DNA of 64,000 nucleotides from NCBI GenBank assembly GCA_902601315.1, contig CACKMS010000006.1, positions 1 to 64,000 on the forward strand, in the 5' to 3' direction. The position numbers were made by a program, and so were the translations under genes. The stretch comes from an uncultured Pelagibacteraceae bacterium. GTDB lineage: Bacteria > Pseudomonadota > Alphaproteobacteria > Pelagibacterales > Pelagibacteraceae. This document shows positions 18,321 through 27,758 of this stretch, one piece after another. Numbering within the stretch: the stretch's first letter is position 1; each line of letters opens with the position of its first letter. Below the pieces are notes generated by a model. It made no database searches and was not told the DNA's origin. It saw only the letters and a list, made by a program, of their open reading frames with translations.

Positions 18321-19256
18321 TTAGTTGTTTATTAATTTATCTATATTGACAATATTTTCTGCCATTTTAGCAGATGCAGCATCAATCATTCGACCATCCA
18401 GCTGAGCCGCACCTTTGCCCTCCAATGCTGCTTTCTCAAGTTCTTCTAGAATTCTTTTCGCTTTGTTCACCTCTGCTTCTGGAGGTGAAAATACTTTATT
18501 TGCTAACTCTATTTGAGAGGGGTGTATTGCCCATTTTCCCTCTATTCCGATAGCTGCCCCTCTTTTTGCAGCAGCAATATATGCATCTGGATCATTAAAA
18601 TCCCCGAAGGGACCATCAATCGCCCTTAATCCATAGGCTCTACAGGTCATTACTAATTCTGATAAACCATGATGCCATTGATCACCAGGATAATCAGGAT
18701 TTAATCCACCTATAACAACTGTTCTTGCTCTAAGACTTGCTGCATAATCTGCTACCCCAAAATGTAAAGCCTCAAGTCTTTCGCTTGATGTTGCAATTTC
18801 TTTAATGTTGGACATTCCAAGTGCAGTTTCAATTAAACATTCAATTCCAATTTTGTTCTTGATTTTTTTATTTGTTTCAATTTGTGTAAGCAAGCAATCT
18901 ACCATATAAACATCACTAGCTGTTCCTGCTTTTGGGACTAAAATTGTGTCAACATTTTCTCCAGCTTGTTCAACAATTTCAACTAAATCGCTATACATAT
19001 AATGTGTATCTAAACTGTTAATCCTTACGGATATTGTTTTTCTTTTTTCTCTCCAATTAATTTCTTTTAAAGCTTTAATAACATTTGCTCTTGCAGTGAT
19101 CTTATCATTTGGAGAAACAGCATCTTCTAAATCTAAAAAGATATAATCGGCTTCAGAATTCAATGCTTTTTCAAACATTTTTGGAGATGAGCCTGGAACC
19201 GCTAGTTCACTTCTTTGAAGTCTTGATCTTGCAGGTTTATAAAATTTATGGCTCAT
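18321..19256 (-). CDS. mcl: L-malyl-CoA / beta-methylmalyl-CoA lyase
   Basis: A 311-residue member of the CitE/HpcH lyase superfamily. The opening RSELAVPGSSPKMFEKAL, the metal site region YIFLDLEDAVSPNDK, the block THYMYSDLVEIVEQAG, FGVADYAASLRARTVVIGG and the tail GIEGKWAIHPSQIELANKVF are as in serine-cycle malyl-CoA lyases. The enzyme cleaves malyl-CoA to glyoxylate and acetyl-CoA. It is the first gene of the mcl-mtkA-mtkB set, with 2-base and 0-base gaps. A citramalyl-CoA or beta-methylmalyl-CoA lyase activity is a possible alternative or additional role. Confidence 0.9.
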   Translation of the reverse strand: MSHKFYKPARSRLQRSELAVPGSSPKMFEKALNSEADYIFLDLEDAVSPNDKITARANVIKALKEINWREKRKTISVRINSLDTHYMYSDLVEIVEQAGENVDTILVPKAGTASDVYMVDCLLTQIETNKKIKNKIGIECLIETALGMSNIKEIATSSERLEALHFGVADYAASLRARTVVIGGLNPDYPGDQWHHGLSELVMTCRAYGLRAIDGPFGDFNDPDAYIAAAKRGAAIGIEGKWAIHPSQIELANKVFSPPEAEVNKAKRILEELEKAALEGKGAAQLDGRMIDAASAKMAENIVNIDKLINN

Positions 19257-19304
19257 TTTTATAAAAAAAGTATATCTGGATTTAATTAATGTGAATACTT
19301 AATT

Positions 19305-19715
19305 CTACTTCAGAGATAAATTAAATTTAGATGGCTTCCAATCTTTTGGTGCAAGTTCTAAATCTTCAAACTCAAAAGCCGGAGCAACTGTGCAACCGAT
19401 TAGGCTATATTTGCCTTTGGGTTTCATTGCAAACCATGTATTTTTTTCAATACTATAAATAAAATTGTTATTTGACCCAATTTGGTTAGTTTCAAACTCT
19501 TCTCCATCTTTGGAAGTGTATATTTCTAAAGGATCTCCAGAATAAAAGTGTACTGTTTCATTCTTAGTTATTCTATGCCAATGAGAATGTTCATGGCCTT
19601 CCAATAAAAAATAAATGTGGCTCACATCTTTGTTTTTATATATCTCAACGTAATGTCCACCTTCGGGGTGAGGTATCATTTTGTGATATTCTATTAATGA
19701 TTTTACAATGTCCAT
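19305..19715 (-). CDS. Cupin_5 (DUF985) domain protein
   Basis: A 136-residue single-domain cupin. The motifs IPHPEGGHYVEIYK, HIYFLLEGHEHSHWHRI and GCTVAPAFEFEDLELAP define the DUF985 branch, whose beta-barrel resembles epimerase-type cupins. The function of this branch is unknown. The His-rich strand (HEHSHWHR) could bind a metal. It is divergent from the lipoprotein gene at 19750, with a 34-bp gap that must hold both promoters, and is followed 48 bases later by mcl. Confidence 0.9.
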   Translation of the reverse strand: MDIVKSLIEYHKMIPHPEGGHYVEIYKNKDVSHIYFLLEGHEHSHWHRITKNETVHFYSGDPLEIYTSKDGEEFETNQIGSNNNFIYSIEKNTWFAMKPKGKYSLIGCTVAPAFEFEDLELAPKDWKPSKFNLSLK

Positions 19716-19749
19716 ATGCAGCTTACATATAATATTTAATGCCTAATTT

Positions 19750-20247
19750 ATGGCTAATTTTAAATCTAATCAAATAAATGTGAAATATATATTTATTTTA
19801 TTTTTATCTCTATTTTTAGCTTCGTGTAACACGACTAATCCATCTGACGTTAAAAAATCAGATACTCAAAGAATTAAATCGATTAAATACGGAAATATTG
19901 TTTCATCTTTACCAGTAAAAGTTAAAGGTGAAGGAAGTTTAATTGGTGCTACTACGGGAGCAATGATCGGCGGTCTTTTGGGTACACAGGTTTGTGGTAA
20001 AGAACTAATTGCAGGGGCAAAGTGTGAGGAAATTGCAGTTGTTTATGCAACAATAGGTGGGGCTGCACTTGGTTATGTCACAGAAGCCTTTTTAGGAAAC
20101 CATGATGGACATCAATATATTATTAACATTGATGACAGCGAAGATGATGTTGCCATTGTCCAAGGCAGTGAAACAAAATTAAGTAATAATGATAGAGTTG
20201 TAATAATATTTGGCAAAACTATAAGAGTATTGCCTTATGATGGTTAA
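19750..20247 (+). CDS. Lipoprotein with glycine-zipper segment
   Basis: A 165-residue predicted lipoprotein. The signal ends in the lipobox LASC (about residues 23-26), giving a lipidated Cys. The mature part contains a glycine-zipper region (GATTGAMIGGLLGTQVCG, and ATIGGAALGYVTEAFLG), as in 17-kDa surface antigen/SlyB-type outer-membrane lipoproteins. The tail GSETKLSNNDRVVIIFGKTI resembles the SH3-like end of that group. Function is not known. Its stop is one base from the convergent hisE stop. Confidence 0.86.
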   Translation: MANFKSNQINVKYIFILFLSLFLASCNTTNPSDVKKSDTQRIKSIKYGNIVSSLPVKVKGEGSLIGATTGAMIGGLLGTQVCGKELIAGAKCEEIAVVYATIGGAALGYVTEAFLGNHDGHQYIINIDDSEDDVAIVQGSETKLSNNDRVVIIFGKTIRVLPYDG

Positions 20248-20248
20248 A

Positions 20249-20521
20249 CTACTTTTTTCTAGAATTTAATTCTTTCATCACGTCTTCGATTTTTATACCA
20301 CTTTTCTCTAGATATATTATCAAGTGATAAAAAACGTCTGCAGCTTCATGAATTTTGTTGGTATTTTTATCTACAGATTCAATTAATTCGCCTATTTCTT
20401 CTAGAACTTTTTCTTTTGATAAAGTTTCATCTTCTAAGAGTTTGTTCGTATAAGATCCCTCAACTGGTTTCTTTTTTCTCTCTCTTGCAAGAATAACAAG
20501 ATCTTCTAAAATTTTAAGCAT
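20249..20521 (-). CDS. hisE: Phosphoribosyl-ATP pyrophosphatase
   Basis: Removes pyrophosphate from phosphoribosyl-ATP, the second step of histidine synthesis. The frame can be extended upstream, but the ATG at 20521 immediately after the hisF stop gives a normal 90-residue HisE. The MazG-like helical core is visible: GSYTNKLLEDETLSKEKVLE, EEIGELIESV and HEAADVFYHLIIYLE, with the metal-binding acidic pattern ExxE...D. HisI is not fused or adjacent, so it must lie elsewhere. Confidence 0.94.
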   Translation of the reverse strand: MLKILEDLVILARERKKKPVEGSYTNKLLEDETLSKEKVLEEIGELIESVDKNTNKIHEAADVFYHLIIYLEKSGIKIEDVMKELNSRKK

Positions 20522-20522
20522 G

Positions 20523-21275
20523 CTAAATCCTAACAGGTATATCTTTTGAAGCCAAATACTGCTTTGCTTCATTAACTGAGTATGTACCATAATGAAATAT
20601 TGATGCAGCTAAAACTGCGCTAGCACCTGATTTTATTCCATCAACCAAATGATCTAAAGTTCCAACTCCACCAGATGCAATGACAGGAATATTAACACTT
20701 TCAGAAATAGTTTTCATTAATTCAATATCATATCCGGATTGAGTACCATCTTTATCCATTGAGGTAACAAGTAGTTCCCCTGCTCCACTTTTTTCCATTT
20801 TAAGTGCAAATTCTATTGCATTAATTCCTGTTTCTTTTCTACCACCATGAGTAAATATTTCCCACCCATCTCCATTTTTTTTGGCATCTATTGCAACAAC
20901 AATACATTGTGAACCAAATTTTTTAGAACTTTCTTCAACAACACTTGGGTTTTGAACTGCAGCTGTATTTATAGAAACTTTGTCTGCACCACTGTTTAAA
21001 AGTTTGTTTATATCATCAACACTTCTCACTCCTCCACCAACTGTCAAAGGCACAAAACATTTTTTTGAGGTTTCCTTAACCACATCGTAAATAGTATCTC
21101 TATTTTCGTTTGATGCTGTAATATCTAAAAAGCATATTTCATCAGCACCGCCATCACTATAAATCTTTGCTTGTTCAACTGGGTCTCCAGCATCTTTTAG
21201 ATCAACAAAATTTATACCTTTTACAACTCTTCCATTTTTAACATCTAGACAAGGGATAATTCTATTTTTAAGCAT
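20523..21275 (-). CDS. hisF: Imidazole glycerol phosphate synthase, cyclase subunit
   Basis: The TIM-barrel subunit that uses ammonia from HisH to make IGP and AICAR from PRFAR. It has 250 residues from the ATG at 21275 ([20 protein letters not shown]); five extra upstream codons are unlikely. Key features are the catalytic Asp in [48 protein letters not shown] and IASGGVG. The start lies inside the end of hisA (8-nt overlap), so the two are coupled. Confidence 0.98.
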   Translation of the reverse strand: MLKNRIIPCLDVKNGRVVKGINFVDLKDAGDPVEQAKIYSDGGADEICFLDITASNENRDTIYDVVKETSKKCFVPLTVGGGVRSVDDINKLLNSGADKVSINTAAVQNPSVVEESSKKFGSQCIVVAIDAKKNGDGWEIFTHGGRKETGINAIEFALKMEKSGAGELLVTSMDKDGTQSGYDIELMKTISESVNIPVIASGGVGTLDHLVDGIKSGASAVLAASIFHYGTYSVNEAKQYLASKDIPVRI

Positions 21276-21993
21276 CAATTTCTTTTGCAAGTTCTTCTAA
21301 CTTAATATCTCCATCATATATAGCTTTGCCAACTATAATACCTTCAATATTTTTGTTATTTAATTCTTTTGCTTTTTTAATATCATCTATATTTGATACC
21401 CCTCCAGATATTATTACTGGGCAATTTGAAGTATGGGCCACTCTTTCGGTTTCCTGAAAATTAGGGCTTTGCTTCATTCCGTCTTTATTGATGTCTGTAT
21501 ATATTAGTCTGCTAGCTCCAAAGTTATTCACCTCTTTTAAATAATCCAACGTCAACTGTTTAGAGTTTTCCTTCCATCCTGAAACTGACAAATATCCATC
21601 TTTTGCATCTAAGCCTAATGCAATTTTATTAGGGAACTTTTCACAAGCACTCTTTAAAAAGTTTTTATCTTTGATAGCCGCACTTCCTAAAATAACTTTT
21701 TCAACACCCGCATCAGCATATTTTTTGATGCTCTCAAAATTTCTAATTCCACCACCAATTTCAATTTTAATATCGCACTTCTTCACTATTTCTTGAATAA
21801 TATCCAAATTAACAGTCTCCCCTGTTAAGGCTCCATCTAAATCTACAATGTGTAAATTTTTAAATCCATAATCTGTATACTTTGAAGCTTGTTCAACTGG
21901 GGAGATTTCATATTCAGTTTTTTTGTCAAAGTCTCCTTTGACTAACCTCACACATTTTTTTTCTTTAATATCTATTGCTGGAAAAATTTTCAT
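21268..21993 (-). CDS. hisA: ProFAR isomerase
   Basis: A 241-residue (beta/alpha)8 isomerase, N-(5-phosphoribosylformimino)-AICAR ribotide isomerase of histidine synthesis. It opens [20 protein letters not shown] with the catalytic Asp, and shows [38 protein letters not shown] and [13 protein letters not shown]. The paralogy with HisF is evident in the doubled phosphate-binding loops. The start directly abuts the hisH stop. Confidence 0.98.
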   Translation of the reverse strand: MKIFPAIDIKEKKCVRLVKGDFDKKTEYEISPVEQASKYTDYGFKNLHIVDLDGALTGETVNLDIIQEIVKKCDIKIEIGGGIRNFESIKKYADAGVEKVILGSAAIKDKNFLKSACEKFPNKIALGLDAKDGYLSVSGWKENSKQLTLDYLKEVNNFGASRLIYTDINKDGMKQSPNFQETERVAHTSNCPVIISGGVSNIDDIKKAKELNNKNIEGIIVGKAIYDGDIKLEELAKEIDA

Positions 21994-22620
21994 TTATAAA
22001 TTTATAAAATTATTAATAATTTTTAGTCCAACCTTATCACTCTTTTCAGGATGAAATTGGGTTCCAAAGATATTTTCTTTTTCAACCGAGCAAACAATGT
22101 TTGAAGAATAATCTGTTATTGCTGAAATCACATCTTTATCCTCAGGTATAAATTCATAACTATGTACAAAATACATATGTGAATTATTTTCTACGTCTTT
22201 AAAAATTTTGCTGTCTTTAACTATATTTATTTGGTTCCAGCCAATATGTGGAAGTTTATATTTTCCATTTTTGTTATCGATTTTTGATACTTTTCCAGGT
22301 AACCACCCTAATCCTTTTGTCTCGGTTTCTTCATAACCTACATCTGCAAACATCTGTAATCCCACACATATCCCAAAAAGTGGTTTTTTATCAATCATCA
22401 CAAATTCGCTAAGAATATCAGTTAGTCCATTTATGCTATTTAAAGCATCTATACAGCTCTTAAATGAACCTTGTCCTGGTAACACGACTTTATCACTTGA
22501 TTTTATTTTATTTAAATCTGATGTTACTTCTAAATTAACTTTCCCTTTTGCAACCTCAGTGAAAGAATTAATTACTGAGCTTATATTGCCTGAGTTATAG
22601 TCAACAATTGTGACATTCAT
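21994..22620 (-). CDS. hisH: Imidazole glycerol phosphate synthase, glutaminase subunit
   Basis: A 208-residue class I glutamine amidotransferase that feeds ammonia to HisF. The nucleophile elbow is PLFGICVGLQMFAD with the catalytic Cys; the His-Glu pair appears in NIFGTQFHPEKS. The oxyanion strand VVLPGQGSF is also intact. It sits 5 bases after hisB in a tight hisB-H-A-F-E operon. Confidence 0.98.
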   Translation of the reverse strand: MNVTIVDYNSGNISSVINSFTEVAKGKVNLEVTSDLNKIKSSDKVVLPGQGSFKSCIDALNSINGLTDILSEFVMIDKKPLFGICVGLQMFADVGYEETETKGLGWLPGKVSKIDNKNGKYKLPHIGWNQINIVKDSKIFKDVENNSHMYFVHSYEFIPEDKDVISAITDYSSNIVCSVEKENIFGTQFHPEKSDKVGLKIINNFINL

Positions 22621-22625
22621 TAATT

Positions 22626-23216
22626 TTATAAAGAGCCTTTAGTGGATGGAATAGTAGTTTTGTTCCTTGGGTCCATTTCCAATGCAGCTCTTAAAGATCT
22701 TGCTAAGCCTTTAAAACAAGATTCTATTATGTGGTGACTATTATCACCATAAATATTTTCAACGTGTAAAGTAATTCCAGCTGCTTGCGAAAAAGCTTGA
22801 AACCACTCTTTAAAAAGCTCTGTATCCATTTCTCCAAGCTTTTCGACCTTTAATTTCACTTTCCAAATTAAGTAAGGTCTATTTGATACATCGATTGCAA
22901 CACGAGTAAGAGTTTCATCCATTGGTATCATTGCGTGCGCATATCTTTTGATACCAACAAACTTTTTAGAAGCTTTTTTTAAACATTCGCCGATTGCAAT
23001 ACCTGTGTCTTCTGTAGTGTGATGAAGATCAATGTGTGTATCACCTTTGGCTTTTATATTCATGTCCATTGAAGAATGCTTTGATAGTTGTTCAAGCATG
23101 TGATCTAAAAATCCTATGCCTGTGTCAACTTTGTATTTACCTTTTCCATCTATGTTAAGTTCAACATTGATGTTGGTTTCTTTTGTCTTTCTGCTTATTT
23201 TTGCTTTACGCATCAT
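22626..23216 (-). CDS. hisB: Imidazoleglycerol-phosphate dehydratase
   Basis: A 196-residue monofunctional dehydratase (no HisN-type phosphatase domain, as usual outside enterobacteria). The Mn-binding His/Glu clusters are visible in [29 protein letters not shown] and [18 protein letters not shown]. Two adjacent ATGs (23216 and 23213) could serve as start. It is the first gene of the histidine operon and divergent from hslV, a standard alphaproteobacterial layout. Confidence 0.97.
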   Translation of the reverse strand: MMRKAKISRKTKETNINVELNIDGKGKYKVDTGIGFLDHMLEQLSKHSSMDMNIKAKGDTHIDLHHTTEDTGIAIGECLKKASKKFVGIKRYAHAMIPMDETLTRVAIDVSNRPYLIWKVKLKVEKLGEMDTELFKEWFQAFSQAAGITLHVENIYGDNSHHIIESCFKGLARSLRAALEMDPRNKTTIPSTKGSL

Positions 23217-23272
23217 AATTTAAAAGAGGTATATATATATAATTCAATTATGGCAATAATACTTAACCTGGG

Positions 23273-23301
23273 CTTGAACTATCAAATTTAGTATCCATTT
23301 A
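23273..23301 (+). promoter_or_regulatory. Candidate sigma-32 promoter for hslVU
   Basis: CTTGAA at 23273-23278 and CCATTTA at 23295-23301, 18 bases between CTTG and CCATTTA, resemble an alphaproteobacterial RpoH promoter (CTTG-N17/18-CYTATNT), with imperfect -10. HslUV is a classic heat-shock operon. The -10 ends only 6 bases before the hslV ATG, so a transcript from here would be leaderless or nearly so, in line with the lack of a ribosome-binding site. Confidence 0.35.
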
Positions 23302-23307
23302 TAGTGC

Positions 23308-23823
23308 ATGACAACAATAGTTTTAGTTAGAAAAGACAATGATGTAGTAGTAGCAAGTGACGGACAGGTAAGTATGGGAAATACTGTAATTAAAAAAACT
23401 GCTATCAAAGTCAGAAAAATTGAGAAAAGAAATGTGATCGCTGGATTTGCTGGATCAACAGCTGATGCATTAACATTATTTGAAAGATTAGAGTCTAAGT
23501 TAGAAAAACATGCAGGCAATTTAACAAGAGCTGCTGTCGAACTCGCTAAAGATTGGAGAACTGATAAATATTTAAGAAGACTCGAAGCACTAATGGCTAT
23601 AGCTGATAAGGAAAAAAGCTTTATAATTTCTGGTACTGGAGATGTTTTAGAGCCAGAAGGAGATGTCATTGGGATTGGTTCAGGTGGAAATTATGCTTTA
23701 GCAGCTGCAAAAGTATTAATGGATGGTGATAAATCTGCTGAGGATATAGCAAAAAAAGCTATTAAAGTTGCATCTGAAATATGTGTTTTTACAAATGACA
23801 ACTTTAGTATGGAGAAAATATAA
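23308..23823 (+). CDS. hslV: HslV, protease subunit of the HslUV protease
   Basis: A 171-residue proteasome-like threonine peptidase that degrades proteins unfolded by HslU. It starts [20 protein letters not shown], so removal of Met exposes the catalytic Thr, which fixes the start codon. [15 protein letters not shown] and [19 protein letters not shown] are strongly conserved. It is followed directly by hslU with no spacer. Confidence 0.98.
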   Translation: MTTIVLVRKDNDVVVASDGQVSMGNTVIKKTAIKVRKIEKRNVIAGFAGSTADALTLFERLESKLEKHAGNLTRAAVELAKDWRTDKYLRRLEALMAIADKEKSFIISGTGDVLEPEGDVIGIGSGGNYALAAAKVLMDGDKSAEDIAKKAIKVASEICVFTNDNFSMEKI

Positions 23824-25191
23824 ATGGAAAAAACTAACGTAACTACGTTTCCAAAAGGAAAGGTTGCAAAAGAAAATTCAACTATTGAAAATTCACTTTC
23901 CCCAAGAGAAATTGTTTCAGAGCTAGATAGATTTGTTGTTGGACAGAACAAAGCAAAAAGAGCGGTAGCTATAGCATTAAGAAATAGATGGAGAAGACAG
24001 GCTTTATCTGGAGATATGAAAGATGAGGTTCTTCCCAAAAATATACTTATGATTGGTCCAACAGGAGTTGGTAAAACAGAAATATCAAGAAGACTATCAA
24101 AACTTGCTGAAGCGCCCTTTGTAAAAGTTGAAGCGACAAGATTTACAGAAGTAGGTTACGTTGGAAGAGATGTTGAACAAATTGTAAGGGATTTGTTAGA
24201 GATTGCCATTTCAATGGAAAAGGTAAAAAAGAGAAAAGAAGTATATGCACAAGCCCAAAAATTAGCTGAGGAGAGAGTTTTAGACGCATTAGTCGGCAAC
24301 AAAGCAAGTGTTGCTACGAGAGAAAGCTTTAGAAAAAGGTTGAGGGATGGAGATTTAGATGACAATGAAATCGAAATCGCTGTTGCAGAAAGTAATCAAA
24401 TGCCATCTTTCGAAATACCGGGAATGCCAGGTGCAAACGTTGGAATGATAAATATTTCAGATGTTTTGGGTAAATCAATGGGCCAAAAACCAAAAAAGAA
24501 AAAAATGAGTGTAAAAGAATCTCATGAAATTTTAATAAACGAAGAATCAGATAAGTTAATTGAACAAGATAAAATTATTAAAGCTGCAAAAAATTCAACA
24601 GAAAATAATGGTATCGTTTTTTTAGATGAGATAGATAAGATCTCAGCTAGGACCGATCGTGTTGGAGGTGATGTTTCAAGAGAAGGAGTTCAAAGAGATC
24701 TATTGCCTTTAATTGAAGGTACAACAGTGAGCACAAAATATGGTCCTATTAAAACTGATCATATTTTATTTATTGCATCGGGAGCATTCCAACTAGCAAA
24801 ACCATCTGACCTTTTACCAGAACTTCAAGGGAGACTTCCAATTAGAGTTGAGCTTGATGCGTTAAACAGTGATGATTTTAAAAGAATTTTGAAAGAACCA
24901 GATAACAGCTTGATAAAACAATACAAAGCACTTTTAAAAACTGAAAATGTAGACCTTGAATTCACAGATGACGGAATTGATACTATTGCTAATATTGCAA
25001 GTGAAGTAAATACAACTGTTGAGAATATTGGTGCAAGACGTCTTCATACTATTATCGAAAGAGTACTTGATGAAATTAGTTTTACAGCTACAGATAGAGC
25101 TGGTGAAAAAATAACAGTGGACTCTGAATATATTAAGAAAAATATTGGTGAACTAGTAAAAGATACCGATCTTTCTAAGTTTATTCTATAA
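23824..25191 (+). CDS. hslU: HslU, ATPase subunit of the HslUV protease
   Basis: A 455-residue AAA+ unfoldase forming hexamers on HslV. Visible are [20 protein letters not shown], Walker A GPTGVGKT (residues 78-85), the pore motif [10 protein letters not shown], an inserted I domain with a coiled part, Walker [11 protein letters not shown], and the sensor-2 region [17 protein letters not shown]. The C-terminal tail LSKFIL docks in HslV. The stop overlaps smr on the other strand by 6 nt. Confidence 0.98.
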   Translation: MEKTNVTTFPKGKVAKENSTIENSLSPREIVSELDRFVVGQNKAKRAVAIALRNRWRRQALSGDMKDEVLPKNILMIGPTGVGKTEISRRLSKLAEAPFVKVEATRFTEVGYVGRDVEQIVRDLLEIAISMEKVKKRKEVYAQAQKLAEERVLDALVGNKASVATRESFRKRLRDGDLDDNEIEIAVAESNQMPSFEIPGMPGANVGMINISDVLGKSMGQKPKKKKMSVKESHEILINEESDKLIEQDKIIKAAKNSTENNGIVFLDEIDKISARTDRVGGDVSREGVQRDLLPLIEGTTVSTKYGPIKTDHILFIASGAFQLAKPSDLLPELQGRLPIRVELDALNSDDFKRILKEPDNSLIKQYKALLKTENVDLEFTDDGIDTIANIASEVNTTVENIGARRLHTIIERVLDEISFTATDRAGEKITVDSEYIKKNIGELVKDTDLSKFIL

Positions 25192-25608
25192 TTTCTTTTT
25201 TAAATAAATCTCAAAACTTCCTTTTGATGGACTGTCAATAGCTTGCTGATCAATTTTGATAATTTTTGACATTAGGTGAGGGTTATCTTTAATGTAGTTA
25301 GGTACAGAATGCTTTAGTATACTTAGATCTTTAGATTGATATGGATCATCTAAATTTTTTGATCTAAGTCCCTTGCCAGTTATTATATTTATTTTTATTA
25401 CATTTTGATCATAACAATCTTGGATAAATTCAGAAACTTTTTGATTTGCCTCCTCAAGAGTAAATCCATGAAGATCTATAACTTTCTCTCCACTTCTATT
25501 CTGGTGTTCTAAAGTTTCTTTATCTTTATCTTTGTTGTCTAACTTTTCTGGGCTTTCTAGAAAATTTTGCCAGTCCTTTTTATCTTTATCTGAAAGTTTT
25601 TTTGTCAA
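25186..25608 (-). CDS. Smr-domain protein
   Basis: A 140-residue protein with a charged N-terminal part and a C-terminal Smr (small MutS-related) domain: [19 protein letters not shown] and [12 protein letters not shown] are the DLHG and TGxG signatures. Smr domains can have nicking or RNA-cleaving activity. The first codon is TTG at 25608, one base away from the stop of the Tim44-like gene; no ATG is available near the N-terminus. Confidence 0.93.
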   Translation of the reverse strand: MTKKLSDKDKKDWQNFLESPEKLDNKDKDKETLEHQNRSGEKVIDLHGFTLEEANQKVSEFIQDCYDQNVIKINIITGKGLRSKNLDDPYQSKDLSILKHSVPNYIKDNPHLMSKIIKIDQQAIDSPSKGSFEIYLKKKL

Positions 25609-26196
25609 TTAAGCTTGGGTATCAATTAGTACCCAATTTGGATTTACAGATCTACTATCTTTAGAAAATTTCCAAATATCATGAACTTTTTTTATTTTTT
25701 CCGGATCTCCTGAAACTGTTTTATTTTCTTTGTCCTTAATATGTGAAATGATTTCACTTACAAACTCTACGGTTACCTCTAGCATGTTTTTATTTTGCTC
25801 ATGATTTTTAATTTCTGCAGAATTAATTCCTATAAAAGTAGTGTTAGAAGATAAATGTTTAGATTTTCTGTCCTTTACTGCTTGATCGAATTGATCATAA
25901 ACCTCTTTACCTAACAATGATTTGATATCTTTCAACTTTCCTTCAGAAAAACTTGTGACAATCGTTTCGTAAGCAATTTGCGCACCTTTTAAAAATTCTT
26001 TTTTAGCATTATCATCAAATGTATCAGCGTTTAACTTTACATCTGTTTTGACTATTGGCTTCTCATGAGGAAAGCTTTGATTAATATCCTCTTCAAAGCC
26101 TGATTTTTTTCCTAAAATTCCTCTTAATCTTAGAAATATAAACCCTGCAATCATTGCAAGAAGGATGATATCAATATATTCAAAGCTATAACTCAT
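25609..26196 (-). CDS. Tim44-like membrane-anchored protein
   Basis: A 195-residue protein with one N-terminal membrane helix (IDIILLAMIAGFIFLRLRGI) and a C-terminal Tim44-like domain (FLKGAQIAYETIVTSFSEGK, LKDIKSLLGKEVYDQFDQAV). Alphaproteobacterial TimA proteins of this kind are relatives of mitochondrial Tim44; their job is not settled. An upstream TTG/GTG-type extension to 26238 exists but the ATG at 26196 starts cleanly before the helix. It is divergent from fxsA, the usual alphaproteobacterial layout. Confidence 0.9.
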   Translation of the reverse strand: MSYSFEYIDIILLAMIAGFIFLRLRGILGKKSGFEEDINQSFPHEKPIVKTDVKLNADTFDDNAKKEFLKGAQIAYETIVTSFSEGKLKDIKSLLGKEVYDQFDQAVKDRKSKHLSSNTTFIGINSAEIKNHEQNKNMLEVTVEFVSEIISHIKDKENKTVSGDPEKIKKVHDIWKFSKDSRSVNPNWVLIDTQA

Positions 26197-26254
26197 ATGA
26201 TGATAATATTTACTATGTTGCCTAATTTCAACTGGCAATTTACATTGTAGACAA

Positions 26255-26671
26255 ATGAACTCAGTATTAATTCTAATTTTATCTATTCCTTTAATTGAAA
26301 TTTACTTATTTATTAAAATTGGATCCTCTATTGGAGCATTTAATACAATTGGTTTAATATTGCTAACAGCGATTGTAGGGGTTGCTTATGCAAGATACGA
26401 GGGATTTAATACCTTGAGATCTGGGATGACCCAATTAGTTAAAAATGAAGTTCCAATTTATGAAATTGTGTCAGGCGCTGCACTGACATTTGCTGCTATT
26501 CTCTTAATTATTCCTGGTTTCGCCACTGATAGTTTGGGGTTACTTTTAATTGTTCCAATTACAAGAAAACTTATCTTTAATGCTTTTTCTAAAAAATTTA
26601 ATAAAAAAAATAATACCTACGAAAAAAAGGATTTTATTGAAGGTGAATATAAAGATATGGATGAAAAATAA
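26255..26671 (+). CDS. fxsA: FxsA-family membrane protein
   Basis: A 138-residue inner-membrane protein of the FxsA family with three or four hydrophobic stretches: VLILILSIPLIEIYLFIKIG, GAFNTIGLILLTAIVGVAYA, and ALTFAAILLIIPGFATDSLG leading to LLLIVPITRK. The family was found through its effect on F-plasmid phage exclusion in E. coli; its general role is unclear. It overlaps secB by one base (taATG). Confidence 0.92.
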   Translation: MNSVLILILSIPLIEIYLFIKIGSSIGAFNTIGLILLTAIVGVAYARYEGFNTLRSGMTQLVKNEVPIYEIVSGAALTFAAILLIIPGFATDSLGLLLIVPITRKLIFNAFSKKFNKKNNTYEKKDFIEGEYKDMDEK

Positions 26672-27096
26672 TGCCTGTTAAACACAAAATCATAGTTACT
26701 TACACAAAAGACTTATCTGTTGAAATACCAGATGTTCAAACCCTTCTTTTGGCAAGAGAAAGAATATCAAAATATAAGATCACTTTAGATATAACGTCAA
26801 AACCATTAAAAAATAAAATGATAGAAGTTTTTACTAAACTTAAATACACAGATATAGAAGAAAGTAAAAAAAAAGCACTCTTTGAACTTCTCCATTCAAC
26901 AGTTGTTGAAATAGAAGACACAAAAATAGAAAAAAATGAAATGAAAAAATTTGTACTTTGTGATTTACAAATAGAAGTTTTTCCAAAAATACGTGAAGCT
27001 TTTGTTCAAATACTCAGACACTCTGGATTTCCAGAGACCAATTTTTCAGGTGAAATTGATTTTAATAAATTGTACCAACAAAGATCAAATCAATAA
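26671..27096 (+). CDS. secB: SecB-like export chaperone
   Basis: A 141-residue protein in the standard alphaproteobacterial SecB position between fxsA and dnaQ. SecB holds preproteins unfolded and hands them to SecA. Sequence support is modest: YTKDLSVEIPD near the N-terminus, the run FVLCDLQIEVFPKIREAFVQ, and HSGFPETNFSGEIDFNKLYQ, which mirrors the family's GGFP...IDF..LY end. It is shorter than typical SecB (about 155-165 residues). The 3' end overlaps dnaQ by 7 nt. Confidence 0.82.
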   Translation: MPVKHKIIVTYTKDLSVEIPDVQTLLLARERISKYKITLDITSKPLKNKMIEVFTKLKYTDIEESKKKALFELLHSTVVEIEDTKIEKNEMKKFVLCDLQIEVFPKIREAFVQILRHSGFPETNFSGEIDFNKLYQQRSNQ

Positions 27097-27758
27097 AAAT
27101 TTTTTTTAAAATCTCTCTTCAAAAATTCCTTATGCTGTTGAAGCTCTTCTGATGTGGGATAAACAATTTTTTTTGAATAAGCAATATTTTTATTTTGAGT
27201 TTCGAAAGAATTAATATCAACAGAGTTTGAAAAATTTAATTTTGGCTCTTTTTGATCTAGTAGATTTATATAAACTTTTGCAAGGAGTTCACAATCAATT
27301 AATGCTGTGTGTTTTTCTCTTTTTGAGTTATCTATTCTAAATCTTTTACAGAGAGCATCCAAACTTATACCTGAACCTGGAAATTTATTCCTAGCAAGGT
27401 CTAGTGTATCTACAGTACTTTCTTTATTTATTTCTGGTCTTCCAGCTATAGATAATTCGTTGTTTAAATGTGAAATATCAAATTCTGCATTATGTATTAT
27501 TATTTTTTTATCTTTAATAAAATCTAAAAATTCATCTGCAATTTCAAAAAACTTTTTTTTGTCAGATAAAAATTGGTCGGAGTAACCATGAACTTCAAAT
27601 GCTTTTTTGGATACTTTTCTTTGTGGATTTAAATAGCAGTGAAAAATATTTTTTGTAGGTACTAAGTTATCAAGCTCTATACAACCAATTTCAACAATAC
27701 GGTGACCATCTTTAACAGATAATCCAGTTGTTTCAGTATCTAAAATTATTTCTTTCAT
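27090..27758 (-). CDS. dnaQ: DNA polymerase III epsilon subunit (proofreading exonuclease)
   Basis: A 222-residue DEDDh 3'-5' exonuclease. ExoI is EIILDTETTGL with the catalytic Asp and Glu, ExoII is IIIHNAEFDISHLNNEL, and ExoIII is KREKHTALIDCELLAKVY with the His and Asp. It corrects replication errors as part of the core polymerase. The ATG overlaps the coaE stop by 4 nt. Confidence 0.97.
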   Translation of the reverse strand: MKEIILDTETTGLSVKDGHRIVEIGCIELDNLVPTKNIFHCYLNPQRKVSKKAFEVHGYSDQFLSDKKKFFEIADEFLDFIKDKKIIIHNAEFDISHLNNELSIAGRPEINKESTVDTLDLARNKFPGSGISLDALCKRFRIDNSKREKHTALIDCELLAKVYINLLDQKEPKLNFSNSVDINSFETQNKNIAYSKKIVYPTSEELQQHKEFLKRDFKKNFY

